Of a stretch of DNA of 64,000 nucleotides, positions 37,701 through 49,872 are shown in pieces. Source of the DNA: Tetmemena sp. SeJ-2015 (lineage: Eukaryota > Ciliophora > Spirotrichea > Sporadotrichida > Oxytrichidae). Numbering within the stretch: position 1 is the stretch's first letter; each line of letters begins with the position of its first letter. The translations under genes and the position numbers were made by a program. A model generated the notes under the pieces. It had not been told where the DNA came from, searched no databases, and was given only the letters and a program-made list of their open reading frames with translations. The stretch spans positions 62,001 to 126,000 of the forward strand of contig JAJKFJ010021977.1 in assembly GCA_027382625.1 (NCBI GenBank), written 5' to 3'.

Positions 37701-38920
37701 TAGAGTCTAAATCTAATCTTCTAAACATCTAACTTTCTCATAACTCTCCTCACATGAATTTATAACTTTGGCTTTCTCTCTCCTAGTCTTTATTTAAGCG
37801 ACCTTACATCCTAGTTAAGTTCATCTAGAGCTTTTATAAGTCCCTCTTTGATTTCTTATGTAAGTCGACTTTCATTTGAAATGTTTGAAGTGACCTTGAT
37901 GAGTCCAAAATCAAGTTTCTTTTTCTTTACTTCAGATGCCTTGTCAGTTAAGTTTGCCTGCTAAAAGTCCTCACTAATTTGCTCTGCAATTTAATTTTAA
38001 TTGAGCATCTCTAATCGAATACTGTTTACTTCCTGTGTCTGTTAGCAAGACTAACTCTTTGAAAGCTTATTTTAAGGGAAATTTCTAGATTTCTTGACTA
38101 TCTGTAAATTATGGATGATGTTACCAGTTTCAGAATCACAGTTGTTATTATAGCCACTGCTATCAAGGGTTTTCATTTGCTCTACTTCTTCAAGATTGCT
38201 GTTTAGCTTATTGTCATCCTCATAATCCTCCATATTTATGACAAATATTTAGTTGCTGAACTCTGTTCTTGATGTCTAAGGAAGAGAACTTGAGTCACTC
38301 TGGAGTCGAGACCTGTATCGAGTGCCTTTGCTTGTTGATTGATTGGAGTTCTTTCTTGATTTTAAAGTACTCTATGAGACTGATGATACCTATCCAGAGC
38401 TTTGGTTACTTCCATAATTGAATAAGTGGCCAGTATAATTTCCCAGTCTCTAAAACCTAGCGTAGGCTTAATTATATCGCTCCTTAGACTTAGTCTTCTA
38501 AACTTAGCTGAAGAGAATTTCAGGTTTGCAAATAACTCCCCTTTGCTCAAGAGACCTAGTGAGCACATCATTAAGAGTGGCTCTTCTTTGAACATTGGCT
38601 TGATATTTTTAAGATTGAGGAGTGATATGTTTGCTTAGGATGACTGGGCGTTCCAAAGATAAATTGTGATCCTAAGTATCTCTAATTTGCATTTTCGCAT
38701 CATTTGGAGTAGAATTACTGACATTAAGGTGACTCAACTTTTGTGGATGAGGATTATTTTTCACTATAGATTTCTATCGCTACTATAGCTGCTGTGAGAC
38801 TGATTAGAAAGTTTTATTAATGCTTTGCTGAATTGCTGAAGTGGGATGGTAAGAAGACGAAACTTAATGTGCATTAAGACTTTTGTGAATGACAGTTTAG
38901 GGTTTTGATTTTTACTTCAT
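34793..38920 (-). CDS. Large Q/S/K-rich protein interrupted by a foldback element
   Basis: ATG 38920 (MKQKSKPQTVIHKSLNAHQ) starts a long frame reading through dozens of TAA/TAG Gln codons: YNQAYARFQRLGNYTGHLF, VINMEDYEDDNKLNSNLEEV, LTQEIKEGLIKALDELNQDV, MRKLDVQKIRFRLQN, then (after a frame change about 37560-37700) SLIRELQAQYLNSDEAST, SYLNEFDNLFPEILKG and NMIEFKSRKEETL at about 36050. The C-terminal exon resumes after the palindrome as SGLGLKREKVMDRLKQFYSD and ends at TGA 34793-34795. Excising the palindrome with one AATATA copy leaves a 23-nt GTAAG...AAAG interval that, spliced, joins EETL to SGLGLK in frame. Function unknown; charged helices suggest a scaffold. Confidence 0.6.
35213..35254. 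repeat. Tandem octamer ATTCGTTT (left arm)
   Basis: About five head-to-tail copies of ATTCGTTT, the last with one extra A. The mirror copy lies at about 35789-35830 in the right arm. Confidence 0.85.
35789..35830. repeat. Tandem octamer AAACGAAT (right arm)
   Basis: Inverted counterpart of the left-arm octamer array, five uninterrupted copies. The one-base difference between arms shows they are not an exact copy of a single read. Confidence 0.85.
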
Positions 38921-39189
38921 TTGTAAATTTCCGTTTGACAATATAAAACTTAATAAAATTAACACCCAGATTTGAAAATCTTAGACTTGGAAAACTCAGG
39001 AAGATCATTTAAGTTTTAAGTTTGAATAAATTAGTTGTTTGAAGATTTTGTTTAATTTATTTTATAGAATCTGATTCACACAAAGAGCATTACAAGTATG
39101 GGTTGATGGTGACGCAAGAACCCAGTCGATAGAAAATTGCTCTTCTCATTTTTTCAAAATATTAGTAAGAGAAGGAACTGCCAGGGGGC

Positions 39190-41958
39190 TCACCTTCCCT
39201 CCTAAGTAAAATAATAAATGTATGTTCTCATTCCAGGATTGATTGGGGTATCCTTATTTTGAAAGAAGCTATCTCTATGTCCATTTAAAGAACCTGAATG
39301 AGGAATCTACAGTGACATGAAATTGTTGATGTTCACCGGGCTCTTAGATGGCAAAGCTAAACAATTATTTACATAAATACGCTTGTTCTCTTTGTAGTGA
39401 AGGCACAGTTGTAAAATTTGAATTGTAGTTTGTGGACTCTACATCGTTGAAAATTTCAACAATAGTAAAATATTTTATAATTAAGGATTAATTTCTAAGT
39501 GTTAGAATGATTTATTTTATTGAATTATTATTTAAAATGTCCATAGCCATTTTTCTAATTGCAAGAAGCGAGGAGTGGTGGAGCTCATGATGTTGAAATG
39601 ATAGCCTTTATCTAAAAAGCTATTCTAGATGTCTATTTATTCCTGCTTTGCATGCATTTTATAAGGAGATGTCAGACTAAATTGTGATCCTCGCACATTT
39701 CCAAATCCAAGGTTAGATCCAAACATTCCGCTATTGCCACTAAACTTCTAAGGTGCAAACTTCTTCATGGGGGTGTTATGAATTGAATTTGGATTTGAGA
39801 GCAAGTTTCCACTTCCACCGAACTCTCTGTGTGAGCCTTAAGAGTATGGAAGCTAATGCATGTTTCCAATAAGTTAGGCATTTTCATTTCTCATCTCAAT
39901 ATAAGAATTCTGAGAAAAATGCTAATCTTCCATGGGCTAGCTCAAATTTTCTCTTCTCTTGATAACCTCCTATGAGCAAGAGAGATCAGAGTTATTCAAG
40001 GGTGCCTCATCGCAGAAAAGCTAATTCTCAATCATAACCTCATCTTCAATGTGAAATTTTTCATGCAAGTACTTCTGGATATCGACTGGGAGCAATGTTG
40101 AAATGTCTTCTCGGGAAAATTTATTCAATCGCAACTGCTTGAGTACGTGGTTCTCATTATAGAAAGAGGCTGACTTGTTTGTTTAAACTATCAGCTAACT
40201 CTAATCGTCCTTTTACTAAATCATAATTTCCGCGTCATTTTCTGAAATTAAATCAAACCAGAGTAATTTTACTTAGTTTCATGACTACGAAAGGAATATC
40301 TATGCTTCTCTCAGAGACTCTTTTGACTTCTTTGTTCATGGAGGATATGAAGTTCCTTGTAACCAGCTTTTTCAAGGCCATGGACTAAAGTGCTAAGGAT
40401 TAAGGGGAGTTAATTACCTATTGTGCGAATTCAAGGAGATTTGCTGTCTTTGCTTTTAGTCTTTATCTTGCGTCATTCAAATCTTTTTGCAACTAAGAGA
40501 ATATATATTACTACAAATCTTACCTTAGAATTCGATCGATCAAGATCCTCCAAAGATTCAATAAATAAATACTATTATATATAATAATTCCTTTGACTAG
40601 GTTTGCAAGTGACTCTCTCTAAATGAATGTGAAATTAAAGAAATGAATAATACTCTTAAGCTGGATTTTATTTTCTGGAAGTGGAATCAGCAGCACATTG
40701 AAGTAAAGTATTGTATCCTTTGAATGAAATGCGATTGCGATCTTTGTTAATTACATCAAGAGCGCTCAGCACATTCAAAGCATCATACACGCGCCTCTAC
40801 ACATTCTTGAAATCCAACTTCTAATACAAGTTCGAATAAAGAGTAAATCTTACCATGTTTCTCTCCTTGTATATTTCAAGAATATGATTAGCAATCTACA
40901 AGCACAAGGAGTTAAAATAGAAGTAGAATATTCTTAATTCTTAGAATATCGTAATTAAGATCAATCGAGATGGATAAAGATACAATGAGTTTATACTTTG
41001 AAATGTATTTTAGCTGTGATAACTTACGTTAGTTCCAGTGGTTTCCTTTTTGGTGGAGACTTCCTCTAGGACCTTTTTTGAGAGGAAGACAAGTTTTTTA
41101 TTTTCGGAAGAGCGCTTTTTCCTGGCGTATTTATAATACTTATTTGACTGTTGATTCGCGCTATATTCCGAATTATAAATTATTGATCACTCAAATGTTT
41201 TTACTAAAAATCACAAAATTGACAAAGAGAGTTTAACTCATATTTCATGTAAAAAGGTGTTGCTGACTTACTCGCCGTTGTTACCCTAATAGGCTAGTTG
41301 AGTTTCTCCGAACTCGGCTATATCTTGGTTCAGCTACATCCTTGTTTCATCGTCCGAATCGCTTTCTAAGAGAATTGCATAAATTAAGGAAGTTGATCTA
41401 AGGATACGCAGAGTTGTGCAATTTTTACTTACAGTTTGAATCCTCAAGAGTCTCGATAATATCATCTTCTTCCTGATTAAAGATAAAAATATTGTATATT
41501 AATATTCAGCAACACTTTTATTGATTGAAGCTAGGATGCTGATGTAGGTTTGGGTTGAAACTAAGATTAGCGTGATCAAGATTAGGATGTGAAGGAGTGA
41601 GAAAATGATGAGTGGAAGCTTGATTGGGGTAAACCACAGAAAAATTTGGGGATAGATTTTAGTTGCTGCTCTACTGCATAGCTGTTTCTTGCTGCTGATA
41701 GAATCTCTCTTTGATTGCCGGAAATAGCTATTCACCGTTGTCACAAAGATTTTCTAGCTTCATCTCCTCATCTGAATCATCAGATTTCAAAATATTGCTC
41801 GCACTCCCAGAGTCTTTGAAGTCGCGCTGCGTGAAGCTCCGCTTAAATATAAAATAGGCTTGCCGATCAGAGCTAGAAAGAAGTTATTTAGCAAATGATG
41901 TTCGAGATGAAGAAGGGGAAGACCTACACTTATGCTTAGTTGGTGAATCAGTATGCAT
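39190..41958 (-). CDS. DP-type (E2F dimerisation partner) transcription factor
   Basis: Winged-helix cell-cycle transcription factor. ATG 41958 (MHTDSPTKHKCRSSP). The N-terminus is Ser/Gln/Asn/His-rich (FYQQQETAMQQSSNQ). The DNA-binding domain spans about 41130-40730: KKLVFLSKKVLEEVSTKKE, then IANHILEIYKERNMKLDFKN, VQRRVYDALNVLSALDVINK and NRISFKGY. The RRVYDALNVL recognition helix is the DP rather than the E2F form. The dimerisation/DP region follows (LQKDLNDARQRLKAK, SMALKKLVTRNFISSMNKEV, IDIPFVVMKLSKI). Introns include about 41055-40893 and 40855-40826, plus several near 40510, 40425 and 40270. The C-terminal tail is Gln/Asn-rich; TGA 39190-39192 is the likely stop, though the last 350 bp are less certain. 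Confidence 0.88.
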
Positions 41959-42479
41959 TTCTAAGTTAAATCTAATAAGTCATTTAATATATTTGCCTGC
42001 TCCTCACTCTCGATATCCTAGATATTTTTTGGAAGTATTTAATCCTAATATTGCCCTGAGGGGGTTTATAATTTGAAAAGAATAAATACATTTTCAAAAC
42101 TTAAACTAAGGCTAGGAAAGAGAAGCTTAATGCTTGTAGAACGTATTTAGTCTGTCTCCATTTACTTAGTTTATTTATTTGACGGTGACACTAGATTTAC
42201 ATAAAGATTCTTGGAATTTGTTAATCTTTATAAATACTATGAATAATTATTCTTATTTCATTAGGTTTACTTTTTACTTATACTTTCCATTAGACTTACT
42301 GCTGAGATTGCAGTGCCTAAAATAGAGTTTGCCTTTGGAGTGGTAAATTTTGGATTTGCCTTTTAGTTATGGATAATTTAAGTCTCTATTTAAAGTTTTT
42401 AAGCTATAGATATACTTGGTTTTGGGGGGAATCACTTGATTTCGACTATCAATTTTTAAAAGCAAAATTTAAATTTAAT

Positions 42480-43972
42480 TATTTACTTCTAGTTGGTGAT
42501 ATCAACTTAGCTAGACTCATTATGTGACTTGGTGTGATTTAATTCAGCAGCAGTCTTTTTAAGTAGACTTGTCTTGTTGACTACTAAAGTTTCATACAAA
42601 GCGCTATTCAACTTTGATTGATTCTTTTTGGCTTAATTCTGCTGAGCAATAATAGACTTATTACTTTAGACTTGCTTTGCAGACAAGAGTTTGGAGTCAT
42701 TCGCAGGACGCTGTGACTTTTAATAAGGCTTTGAGGTTTCTGATGCTCCTATGAGTTGTTAAATCTTGTTGCTGATGCTTTAGTAATTCTTGCTTAGCAT
42801 GCTATTTGAGGCAAGAGCTTTCTTTGATTATGAAGATGACAGGTCTACATAGATTCCTCTCAGTTGATTTAGTAAGGGTTGATTTTTAGTTTATTAAACT
42901 CTAGCCTTACGGGCTTTTGATAAAATATAATTTGATTTGGTCTATACTCTTTACAAAGGAAGAGTCTTTACTTAGGTTGTTAGGATTTGGCTCTCTTCCT
43001 TATGAAAGGAAAGCTCTTGATAACTTGAATCTAAGAGGGCTGCTTTTTTGTCAATGTAGATCCACCACTATGCAACCTAAAAGCGTTCTTCATGTACTTT
43101 TAAGCAACCGTTGCAACATTTGGAGAAGCTAAATTTTACTTGTAGTTCTAAGAATTTAAAATATTAGAATTCTCTTCTCTCGATTGCTAATGCCTCATGT
43201 ATGGAGAGACTCTCGTTTTACTGTTAAATTTTTGATTTTCTTATGCCTACTTAAGTAGATTTAATTACTCAAGAGCTCTTGATGGAGAGGTACCTGTTGA
43301 CAAACAGTGCTTTAGAGAATAGAGCCCACTTGTAATTTTCGTGCCCGCATTTTAAGAGACGTCAATACTCTTATTATTCAACAAATTCTAATTACTTTGA
43401 GTTAGGTTTAATTGCTACTCATACTTAGACTAGTTACTTTGCTAATAGCCTTTCAGATTAATTTTAGATGCACTCTATGTAATTTAAGAACTCGAAAATG
43501 CAGCTGTATTTGGCTTAAGCTAAATTCTCGGAGAGTATTTAGAAGATACGTGTTAAAATTATGCTATTGATTTTTAATTTTTGAGTCTATTTTTCTTCTT
43601 TTCAAGACTGTCCTCCAGTTATTGATAAATCAATTTGGAGATCGAAGTCTGTTAGTGTAAGATCTTTTAACTTGGAGAATTTGTTTTACTCAAAGTGGAC
43701 TAAGATTGCTTAAGTTTCAAGTTTTAAGTCGATAGATTATTCTAACTTTAAGTGACTACACTCATCTGATTTGGAGATTTTTAAGTATGAGGGGTCATTA
43801 TTTTTCCCTAAAAAGTACTATTAATTGCAAACTTTAAGCTCTGATTTGGTTGATTTTCATACTGAATGGAAGTATTAGAGGACTGTTATTATTGCTACTT
43901 CTGATAATACTTTTGAACTATTTTCTTAGTAAACTTCTTAAATTTATTATATAGAGGACAGATTAAAAACAT
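42480..43972 (-). CDS. Q/S/K-rich low-complexity protein, unrecognised
   Basis: ATG 43972 opens a TGA-free frame dense in Gln (TAA/TAG), Ser, Asn and Lys: TPHTQKSPNQMSVVTQSQ, KSIAQFQHVSSKYSPRIQ, SREENSNILNSQNYKQN, ASPNVATVAQKYMKNAFRL. After a frame change near 42900-42850 it continues as SKKALASNSMLSKNYQSISN and SALYETLVVNKTSLLKKTAA. No domain is visible. The 3' end is approximate. Confidence 0.5.
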
Positions 43973-44051
43973 TGTAAAGTAAAGTAAAGTATTAGGAATA
44001 TAATTAATAATCAATTTCTTAACACACCCTTTATTGTACTGAATTAGAAAA

Positions 44052-44742
44052 TCAGTTATTATCCTATGTAAGTAAAAAATTTGAAAGATTGAATAGACAT
44101 TTTATAGGTTTATTTTGAGTAATGAGCTTTTGATAGTAATCATTCTTTCTTCTCGGGCTTTACTACTATTCGGGCTGTGGCTGCTGTGCACTTTAGAACA
44201 TCATTTCATATCTAGGATCCTCAGGTGGCTCCTCCAAATCTTTGATCTTCAAACCTCCAAAATATTTAACTGGGTCAAAGAGGTGCTACATTTCCAGACT
44301 CTGCTATTTGGTCACATGTCTCTCTAGTTTCTGCTTATCGTCCCAATCTATCCAACTTGAGTCAGTTAAAACAAAATGCAACAAATAATTATTTATCTAT
44401 ACCTCTTCATTTAGAGTGGTGTTTATATCAGATTCAGAACTTTCATTGTTCTCTTGCACTTTCTGGTAACTATATAAATTCAGAATAAAAGAAGAATTAC
44501 AAATTCATGATGTTGTTGCTAAGCTAAAGTTGCTGCTGCATTTATTGATTAAGCTCTAGGAATTGATCGCAGGGTTGAGTTTAATAAGGAAACGCTTTAA
44601 CATGGCCTGTTAATATATTAAAATAAAACAAATATATCCATGTTTAGAAATGCCTTTGATTAATTAGTGAAGGACTGAGACTCACTGATCCCCCTCCTAT
44701 TTATACAAAACCCAAATGACTAGACTAATCCATGAAGAGCAT
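44052..44742 (-). CDS. Small uncharacterised protein
   Basis: ATG 44742 (MLFMDQSSHLGFVQIGGG); the frame continues through FLELNQQMQQQLQLSNNIMN, then VQENNESSESDINTTLNEE, an intron (about 44400-44350) and WIDWDDKQKLERHVTKQQ. The most ordered segment is HLFDPVKYFGGLKIKDLEE followed by PPEDPRYEMMF, before a Gln-rich end at TGA 44052-44054. It sits just downstream of the methyltransferase gene on the same strand, but nothing indicates a shared role. Confidence 0.5.
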
Positions 44743-44952
44743 ATTAAGGTAAAAATTTTTAAACATTCAGCGAAATATTCAATTAATTATCTAATTAGTA
44801 AAAGTGCATAGCGTTCATTCTATTAAATTTCTTCATTTGTTTATACTTTTGCTTTATGATTTGCCTTTCATTTTAGAAAGTTTTCTATATTTCCTCTTTT
44901 CATCTTCTGATTGGTTCTTAGAGTCTCATATCAATGCTCTGGATACCTACTG

Positions 44953-46648
44953 TCACAAACTTGTCTCTCTGTTAGCACTCCCTGCGTAAACATCTAGGTA
45001 CTTGCTTCCTGAATGAATTCTTCGACAACTCATAAAACTTTTTGGGCTTTTTAGCAAGATAATCCAGATTCTTCAATATTACGTTCATATGGAATGCGAG
45101 CTCTGTTCTTACCCTCAAATTTGCGAAACTCCCCTTAGTTCGAGCTACAATACAAAACTCAGCGACATGGCGCAGATAAAAACCTATATTGTTATAGAGA
45201 GTTTTGTCTTTGTTTAATTTAATCCAAACCAAAATGTCACATTTTTGGTAGCCAATATCGTCAATATACTTCAAAGCAGATTCGAATTGAGAATTAACAA
45301 CCCATAAGAACAGATAACCTTCTTTCTGTAATTGCTCAATTGGAACTGCCGAATATATTTTCTTGTTGGTCATAGTCTTGAATTGAAATCGACAACCAGT
45401 CTTTTTATAAGGAGGGTCTTTAATTATTGCGCCATAACCTCTTCCACCATCTGCTGTTATAGTATCTTAAATAATTTAGGCCCACATCTCTTTGTCATTA
45501 ACGTCTCCCTCGTACTGGAGTTGCTTATTGTTGCCTCTCCTTCTACCCCATCTAAATTAATCTATTTGAAAAGGAGTTGGAGGAGTATTATCAACGTACT
45601 ATTCCCTGTTGAGTTTTTCACCTTAAGTGGATTCTCTTATTTTCTAAGAATCATGCTTAATCAAAGTTTCTTCCTGATGTTTTTGCATAAACTGAGCTTT
45701 AAAATTATTAAACTATTCCTCTAAGCTAGCAATTTTACAATCTTGCTTTAGCATTTCTTCCAGTTAAGATTTAATTTTGTGCTCTAAAGTTGAAACTATT
45801 TGCTTGTATTCTTAATTTTCCTTTTTAAGCTTCTAATTCTCAACTTGCAATGCCATTATCCTCTTGAGTAAAAACTTCTCTCGTTTCTAAAATTAGGTCT
45901 GATTTCTTTTAAGATAGTACTCATCATCGCTGTTATCTATAAATTCTTCTCGAGGTCTAAAATTCTATTCTTCTGGATTTTCATATCGATTTTTATGGTG
46001 ATTCTTCTTTTAATCTTTTCTAAACTTCTACTATTCCTTTTCATATCTTATTGCTTTTGGTTTTAAATCAATATCTTTAGCTAGATTTTTGTTTTTGAGG
46101 AATACATTATCTGCTTTATACTGGCGAAGCCATCTTTTGAAGGTTGGAATGTCTTTGAAGAATCTAGAAACAAATTATATCTGTTCCTTATGCCAGCTAT
46201 ATTACTCTCTCAACTCATTTCTATATCTAAGTAGGTCAATCTACTTTCCCAGCCTTTCAATTCTTAGGTTTATTAATGAGCTTATGTTTCCTACATTTTT
46301 CAAGATAACTTCTATTTGACGCTCAACCGATTCACGGCGAACTTTGTACCACTTTTAAATTTCAGTATCTGGTATGACCAGCAGTTAGAAGCAGTCTGCA
46401 TCAACATCAATGAGTTCTTTAGTCCCTATTGCACTTTGAAATTACTGATTCAAAGATGAGGACTAGTCTGACCTCATTTATCTGTTCTTATCTGATTCCT
46501 AGTCCATCTCTATATGCCTATCAATTTCATCATCTTGAGCTGGAGTAGATTTTGGTCCAGACTGAGTTCCATTTTAATTATTGCTAGAGCTAGTCTTGGG
46601 ATATTAGTATCTAAATCTTTAATAAGCGTATCCACTCTCCTCGTTCAT
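44953..46648 (-). CDS. MT-A70 family adenine N6-methyltransferase
   Basis: Member of the MT-A70 (METTL3/METTL14, ciliate MTA1/AMT) family that methylates adenine N6 in RNA or DNA. ATG 46648 (MNEESGYAYQRFRYQY). The N-terminal half is helical and charged, with a K/E-rich coiled coil (about 45990-45650). The catalytic domain is about 45590-44955: GAIIKDPPYKK is the (D)PP(Y/W) active-site motif, and VPIEQLQKEGYLFLWVVNSQ, GYQKCDILVWIKLNK, YLRHVAEFCIVARTKG and SFRKYLDVYAGSANRETSL match the family core in order. DPPY replaces the DPPW usual for eukaryotic members. A 4-nt repeat unit (CTTG at 45001-45004) must be removed near the C-terminus to keep frame; then it is exactly 564 codons. Ciliate members include the 6mA DNA methyltransferase MTA1, but the subfamily cannot be fixed here. 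Confidence 0.9.
45001..45007. other. Candidate micro-IES (CTTgCTT) in the MT-A70 gene
   Basis: CTT at 45001-45003 and 45005-45007 with a single G between. Removing four bases restores FRKYLDVYAGSAN before the TGA at 44953-44955. It could equally be an indel error. Confidence 0.4.
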
Positions 46649-46998
46649 CTCTTCGTCTTTTTTACGCTCAAATTATTTTGTGATTTCTAAATTTAAATTT
46701 ATAACTAAATATTTTATAGCTAAATTTCTAAGTTATTTTATTTAATATCTTCAAAGCAATTAATATAAGAATTATTTAAACATGGTCAATTTTTTTAGTC
46801 AATGAACTAATCTTTCAAAAAATAATATAAGCTTTAACATTTAAATTTTTCTACTTTAATATTGGCTCTAATTCTTAGAAATATGATTTAAATATAATAA
46901 AATTAGCTATTTATAAATGTAAACAATCAGACACAGCCAACTTTTAAGTATTTTCCTGAAGTTAATAAAATATTTAAAGTTAAACTTAATTTTAAATA
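46649..46998. other. AT-rich intergenic, divergent promoter region
   Basis: Very AT-rich spacer between the methyltransferase start (minus) and a plus-strand gene. No gene was seen. Confidence 0.5.
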
Positions 46999-48045
46999 AT
47001 GGTAAGCTTAGCTAAAATATAATTATGATATCTTTCTTAAAATCATTATAATTTTTAATTTTATTTTATAGAAGGATAGCTTAAGACAAGTACAGGATGC
47101 AGCTCAAAAGAAATTGATAATGGCTTGGCAGTAACTCGTTGAGTGTACTGAGCGCTTGGGTTGAGGCGATAAATTATCAACCCTCTTAGCTATCTCAAAG
47201 CTAGGTTCGCTTGAATGTGCGATTAAACATTTGACTTCAGATAAAAGATCCTCAAAACTTCAAAAGTCTAAATTAAGATACAAAATCAGGTAAGAAATTG
47301 ACAGATCTTTGTTTTCTTTCTCATCTTAAATTACTAAATTACTCAAATTACATGAGCTCACAAACTTTTTGAGCAACAATAAAGAAACCAACTATTTTTA
47401 ATATGGAGTATTGAATTTAGGGAGAAACAAAACTCAATTTTTAAAGAATGAACAAAATGACTAGCACCTTGGGTCTAAGAAATAAATGTAAGTAGAAATT
47501 AAACAAAATTTAGCAGAGATCTTCCTGAAAGAAAAGTGCAGCTATATATTATTAGATTAATATATATTTAAAGCTCTTTAATTTAGAAACAAAATATGAC
47601 TTAAGGCGTGTTCTTCAAATCGCATATGATTCTCAAAAACAGTAGATGCTTAAAATTTACAGGGTAGCCAACTTATAAGGAGGCACTGAATTAGAAATAC
47701 CAGCTTAAATCAAAAACATAAATAAAGCATCATAAACAGTAGCATTCAGACTTTAATCTTAGTTATTATCGCTAGACCTCCCTCTCAGGTTCGTTTATAT
47801 GTTAATATGATGTTCTAAAATCATAAAAGTGATAGGCCCTAGCAATTCTAAGCAAAAATTAGAAGCAAATCATCTGCAGTTTTTAGAACAACACTTAAGC
47901 ATAAATTTAGAGTTGATATACCTAGAATGCTATTCCAAATCATTAAATAAGAAGACTAATTACTCTTGCAAGGGAAAAGAATTTAATGGATTGCTTTGAA
48001 AATAACTTCGTTAAAAAAGAGCCCTTCATTAATGAATAATGAAAA
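46999..48045 (+). CDS. Unrecognised protein beside the transposase gene
   Basis: ATG 46999-47001 followed at once by a 70-nt intron (GTAAG...TATAG, 47002-47071), then KDSLRQVQDAAQKKLIMAWQQ and CTERLG, an in-frame TGA at about 47159, and GDKLSTLLAISKLGSLE and AIKHLTSDKRSSKLQKSK. After an intron (about 47291) come LTNFLSNNKETNYFQYGVLN, AEIFLKEKCSYILLDQYIFK, LRRVLQIAYDSQKQQM and later EANHLQFLEQHLSINLELIY. The frame shifts at about 47590 and 47810. The in-frame TGA can be removed by a 6-nt excision between GG repeats, or may mark decay. It could be a companion ORF of the neighbouring transposase; no family is known. Confidence 0.4.
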
Positions 48046-48261
48046 GGCTTTAATTGGTTTAACTCATAGACCTGTGGCATCAATGTAACCCTGCAGTGTA
48101 ATTATTTGCAATATTAGAGACTCTTACATGAATTTAAAATTCAATGAATCACAAGACTTAACAGCTAATACAGCCTGGTATGCGAAGCTGAATTCTAAGC
48201 AAGCAGCGGACTATTGCTGAGCAGTCTGCTTCAAATATCATAAAGGCAAACTTAATTCAAA

Positions 48262-49872
48262 GCGGCTGTAAGAGATTATATAAATGCTCCCGAGATCCAA
48301 TCGCAAGGCAAGTGCTTCACATGCAACGCGATGTCAGAGAGGAGTTTGAGCTTTTTCAGAGATCTTAAGGAGGAATTACTGATACTGCTTCTACTCTCGA
48401 TGCCTTGCAAGAAAGCTTGATTCAATAAATCGTTCTTTTTAATTAGAGAGAAAAACCTTTCCACAGGAGCAAGTTGAAATTGGTAAGGTCCTAAAAACAT
48501 CACAGGGATATTGTATTATCTAAGCTTTTGCATCATAAGCGAGCTTCTATGGTAAGAGGCATTATCAAGCAAAATCACAGTATTCCTCCTCCAATCGGGA
48601 GTTTCATCGCTCAATTTTTTTATTAGCAGACAAAGGAAATTTAAGACTGCTTTGCTATTATTTCTTCCTTTATTTATTGTGAAGAAAGCTCTGTTTTCTG
48701 AGCTCACTCCGGCAATAATGCTGACTTGATTTAGGCGCATAGAATCAAAGGAAAAGTTTGCCTTTCCCTTCTTTTACCAGGACTTCGTCCTACCGTCTGT
48801 AAATCTTAAAATGCTCTCATCAATATTGATCAACCTCTTTCCCTGATGAAGCAGGTTTATAAAATTTTCAGCAGCTGCTTATCTCTGTAGTTTAACTGAT
48901 TCTGAATTTACCCTTTTGCTGAGTAAATATCGCTTTCGGTAAGAGTATCCAGCTTCCTCTCGTAGAAATAAGCGAAGAGCTGTCTTAGAAATTTTTTAAG
49001 AAAACTGAAGTGAATAGAGTTGCTATAGATATTTACAGCTTGGAATTTCTCTATGAGTTGAAAGTACCTGATTCAAGAACGCTCTTCGTTCACCAACGAT
49101 AATCTTTCCTCTTCGACCTAGATAATTCTTAAGAGAGGTTTTCTACAAGACCTAAGGTTTTTCCTTTCTGTTTTTATCATTATACTTTCTCGTTGCTTAT
49201 CGCTTGCAAGTTTAAATTTCCCTCATTACGAACCTTAGAAGCACTCCGCGAGGCTTTGTGGTAACACTTATTTTCGTTTTTGCTTGAGAAAGGCTTGCTT
49301 ATAAAGTCTTGCTCACCCTGATCAAAATATAGCTCAGCATTGAATCCTTTAAAAGCTTAAAGCTTGGATCTAAGAAAATCATCAGATTTTTGTTATTTTT
49401 CTTAAATGGAGAGATTTTCTCTGTCAATACTGTCAATAAATGAAAGGAGCCCTTAAACTTCATCTGAATCTTGCTTATGTTGCAGTGATAGGCACTTTAG
49501 AGCAAGAGTGCTAGACACGTGGCTATAATTAAGGCTTGTCTCATGCTCATCCTTTAAGGTTTTTTAAATTAGCATCCTTGGGTCATATATCGCGTATTTC
49601 GGTTCCTAAGGAGGCATTCACTTTAACACCTCTTTTTGAAGTTTCTCTAGCGTCTCATCAGAGATAGCACTTGCTCCTATAATTTCGTTATCGGAGACGC
49701 AACACTCTATAAGTCTTGTTCCAAAATAGTTTTGTAACTTTTCTGCCCCTTAAAATTAATTACTATCTGAGTCTTCGCTGCTAGAAAGGTTTGCATCTTG
49801 CTTTAAAAATCGAGATGGCTGAGATGAAAAGAAATCAGTTATCTTGGTTTTCATATGTTTAAAAGCTTGCAT
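48262..49872 (-). mobile_element. IS630/Tc1-mariner type DD34E transposase gene, possibly decayed
   Basis: DDE transposase of a germline element. ATG 49872 (MQAFKHMKTKITDFFSSQ) starts a long Ser/Asp-rich N-terminal region with no named domain. A helix-turn-helix-like segment ISKTALRLFLREEAGYSYRK (about 48990-48930) precedes the catalytic core. Its Asp residues lie in LINIDESI (about 48830) and VILLDNASYH (about 48570), and its Glu in QLAPVERFFSLIKK (about 48450), 34 residues after the second Asp. The C-terminus reads SDIALHVKHLPCDWI. An in-frame TGA at 49618-49620 and a frame slip near 49180 interrupt the N-terminal half. No terminal inverted repeats or telomere-like C4A4 ends were found on either side, so element borders are undefined and it is not an obvious telomere-bearing (TBE) element. 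Confidence 0.8.

Noticed and set aside
46999..49872. Selenocysteine or UGA recoding at in-frame TGAs
   Set aside because: No SECIS-like context could be shown, the proteins are not selenoprotein families, and TGA clearly terminates PGK, RPL17, RABGGTB, GUF1 and frataxin. Micro-IES, decay or error explain the cases better.
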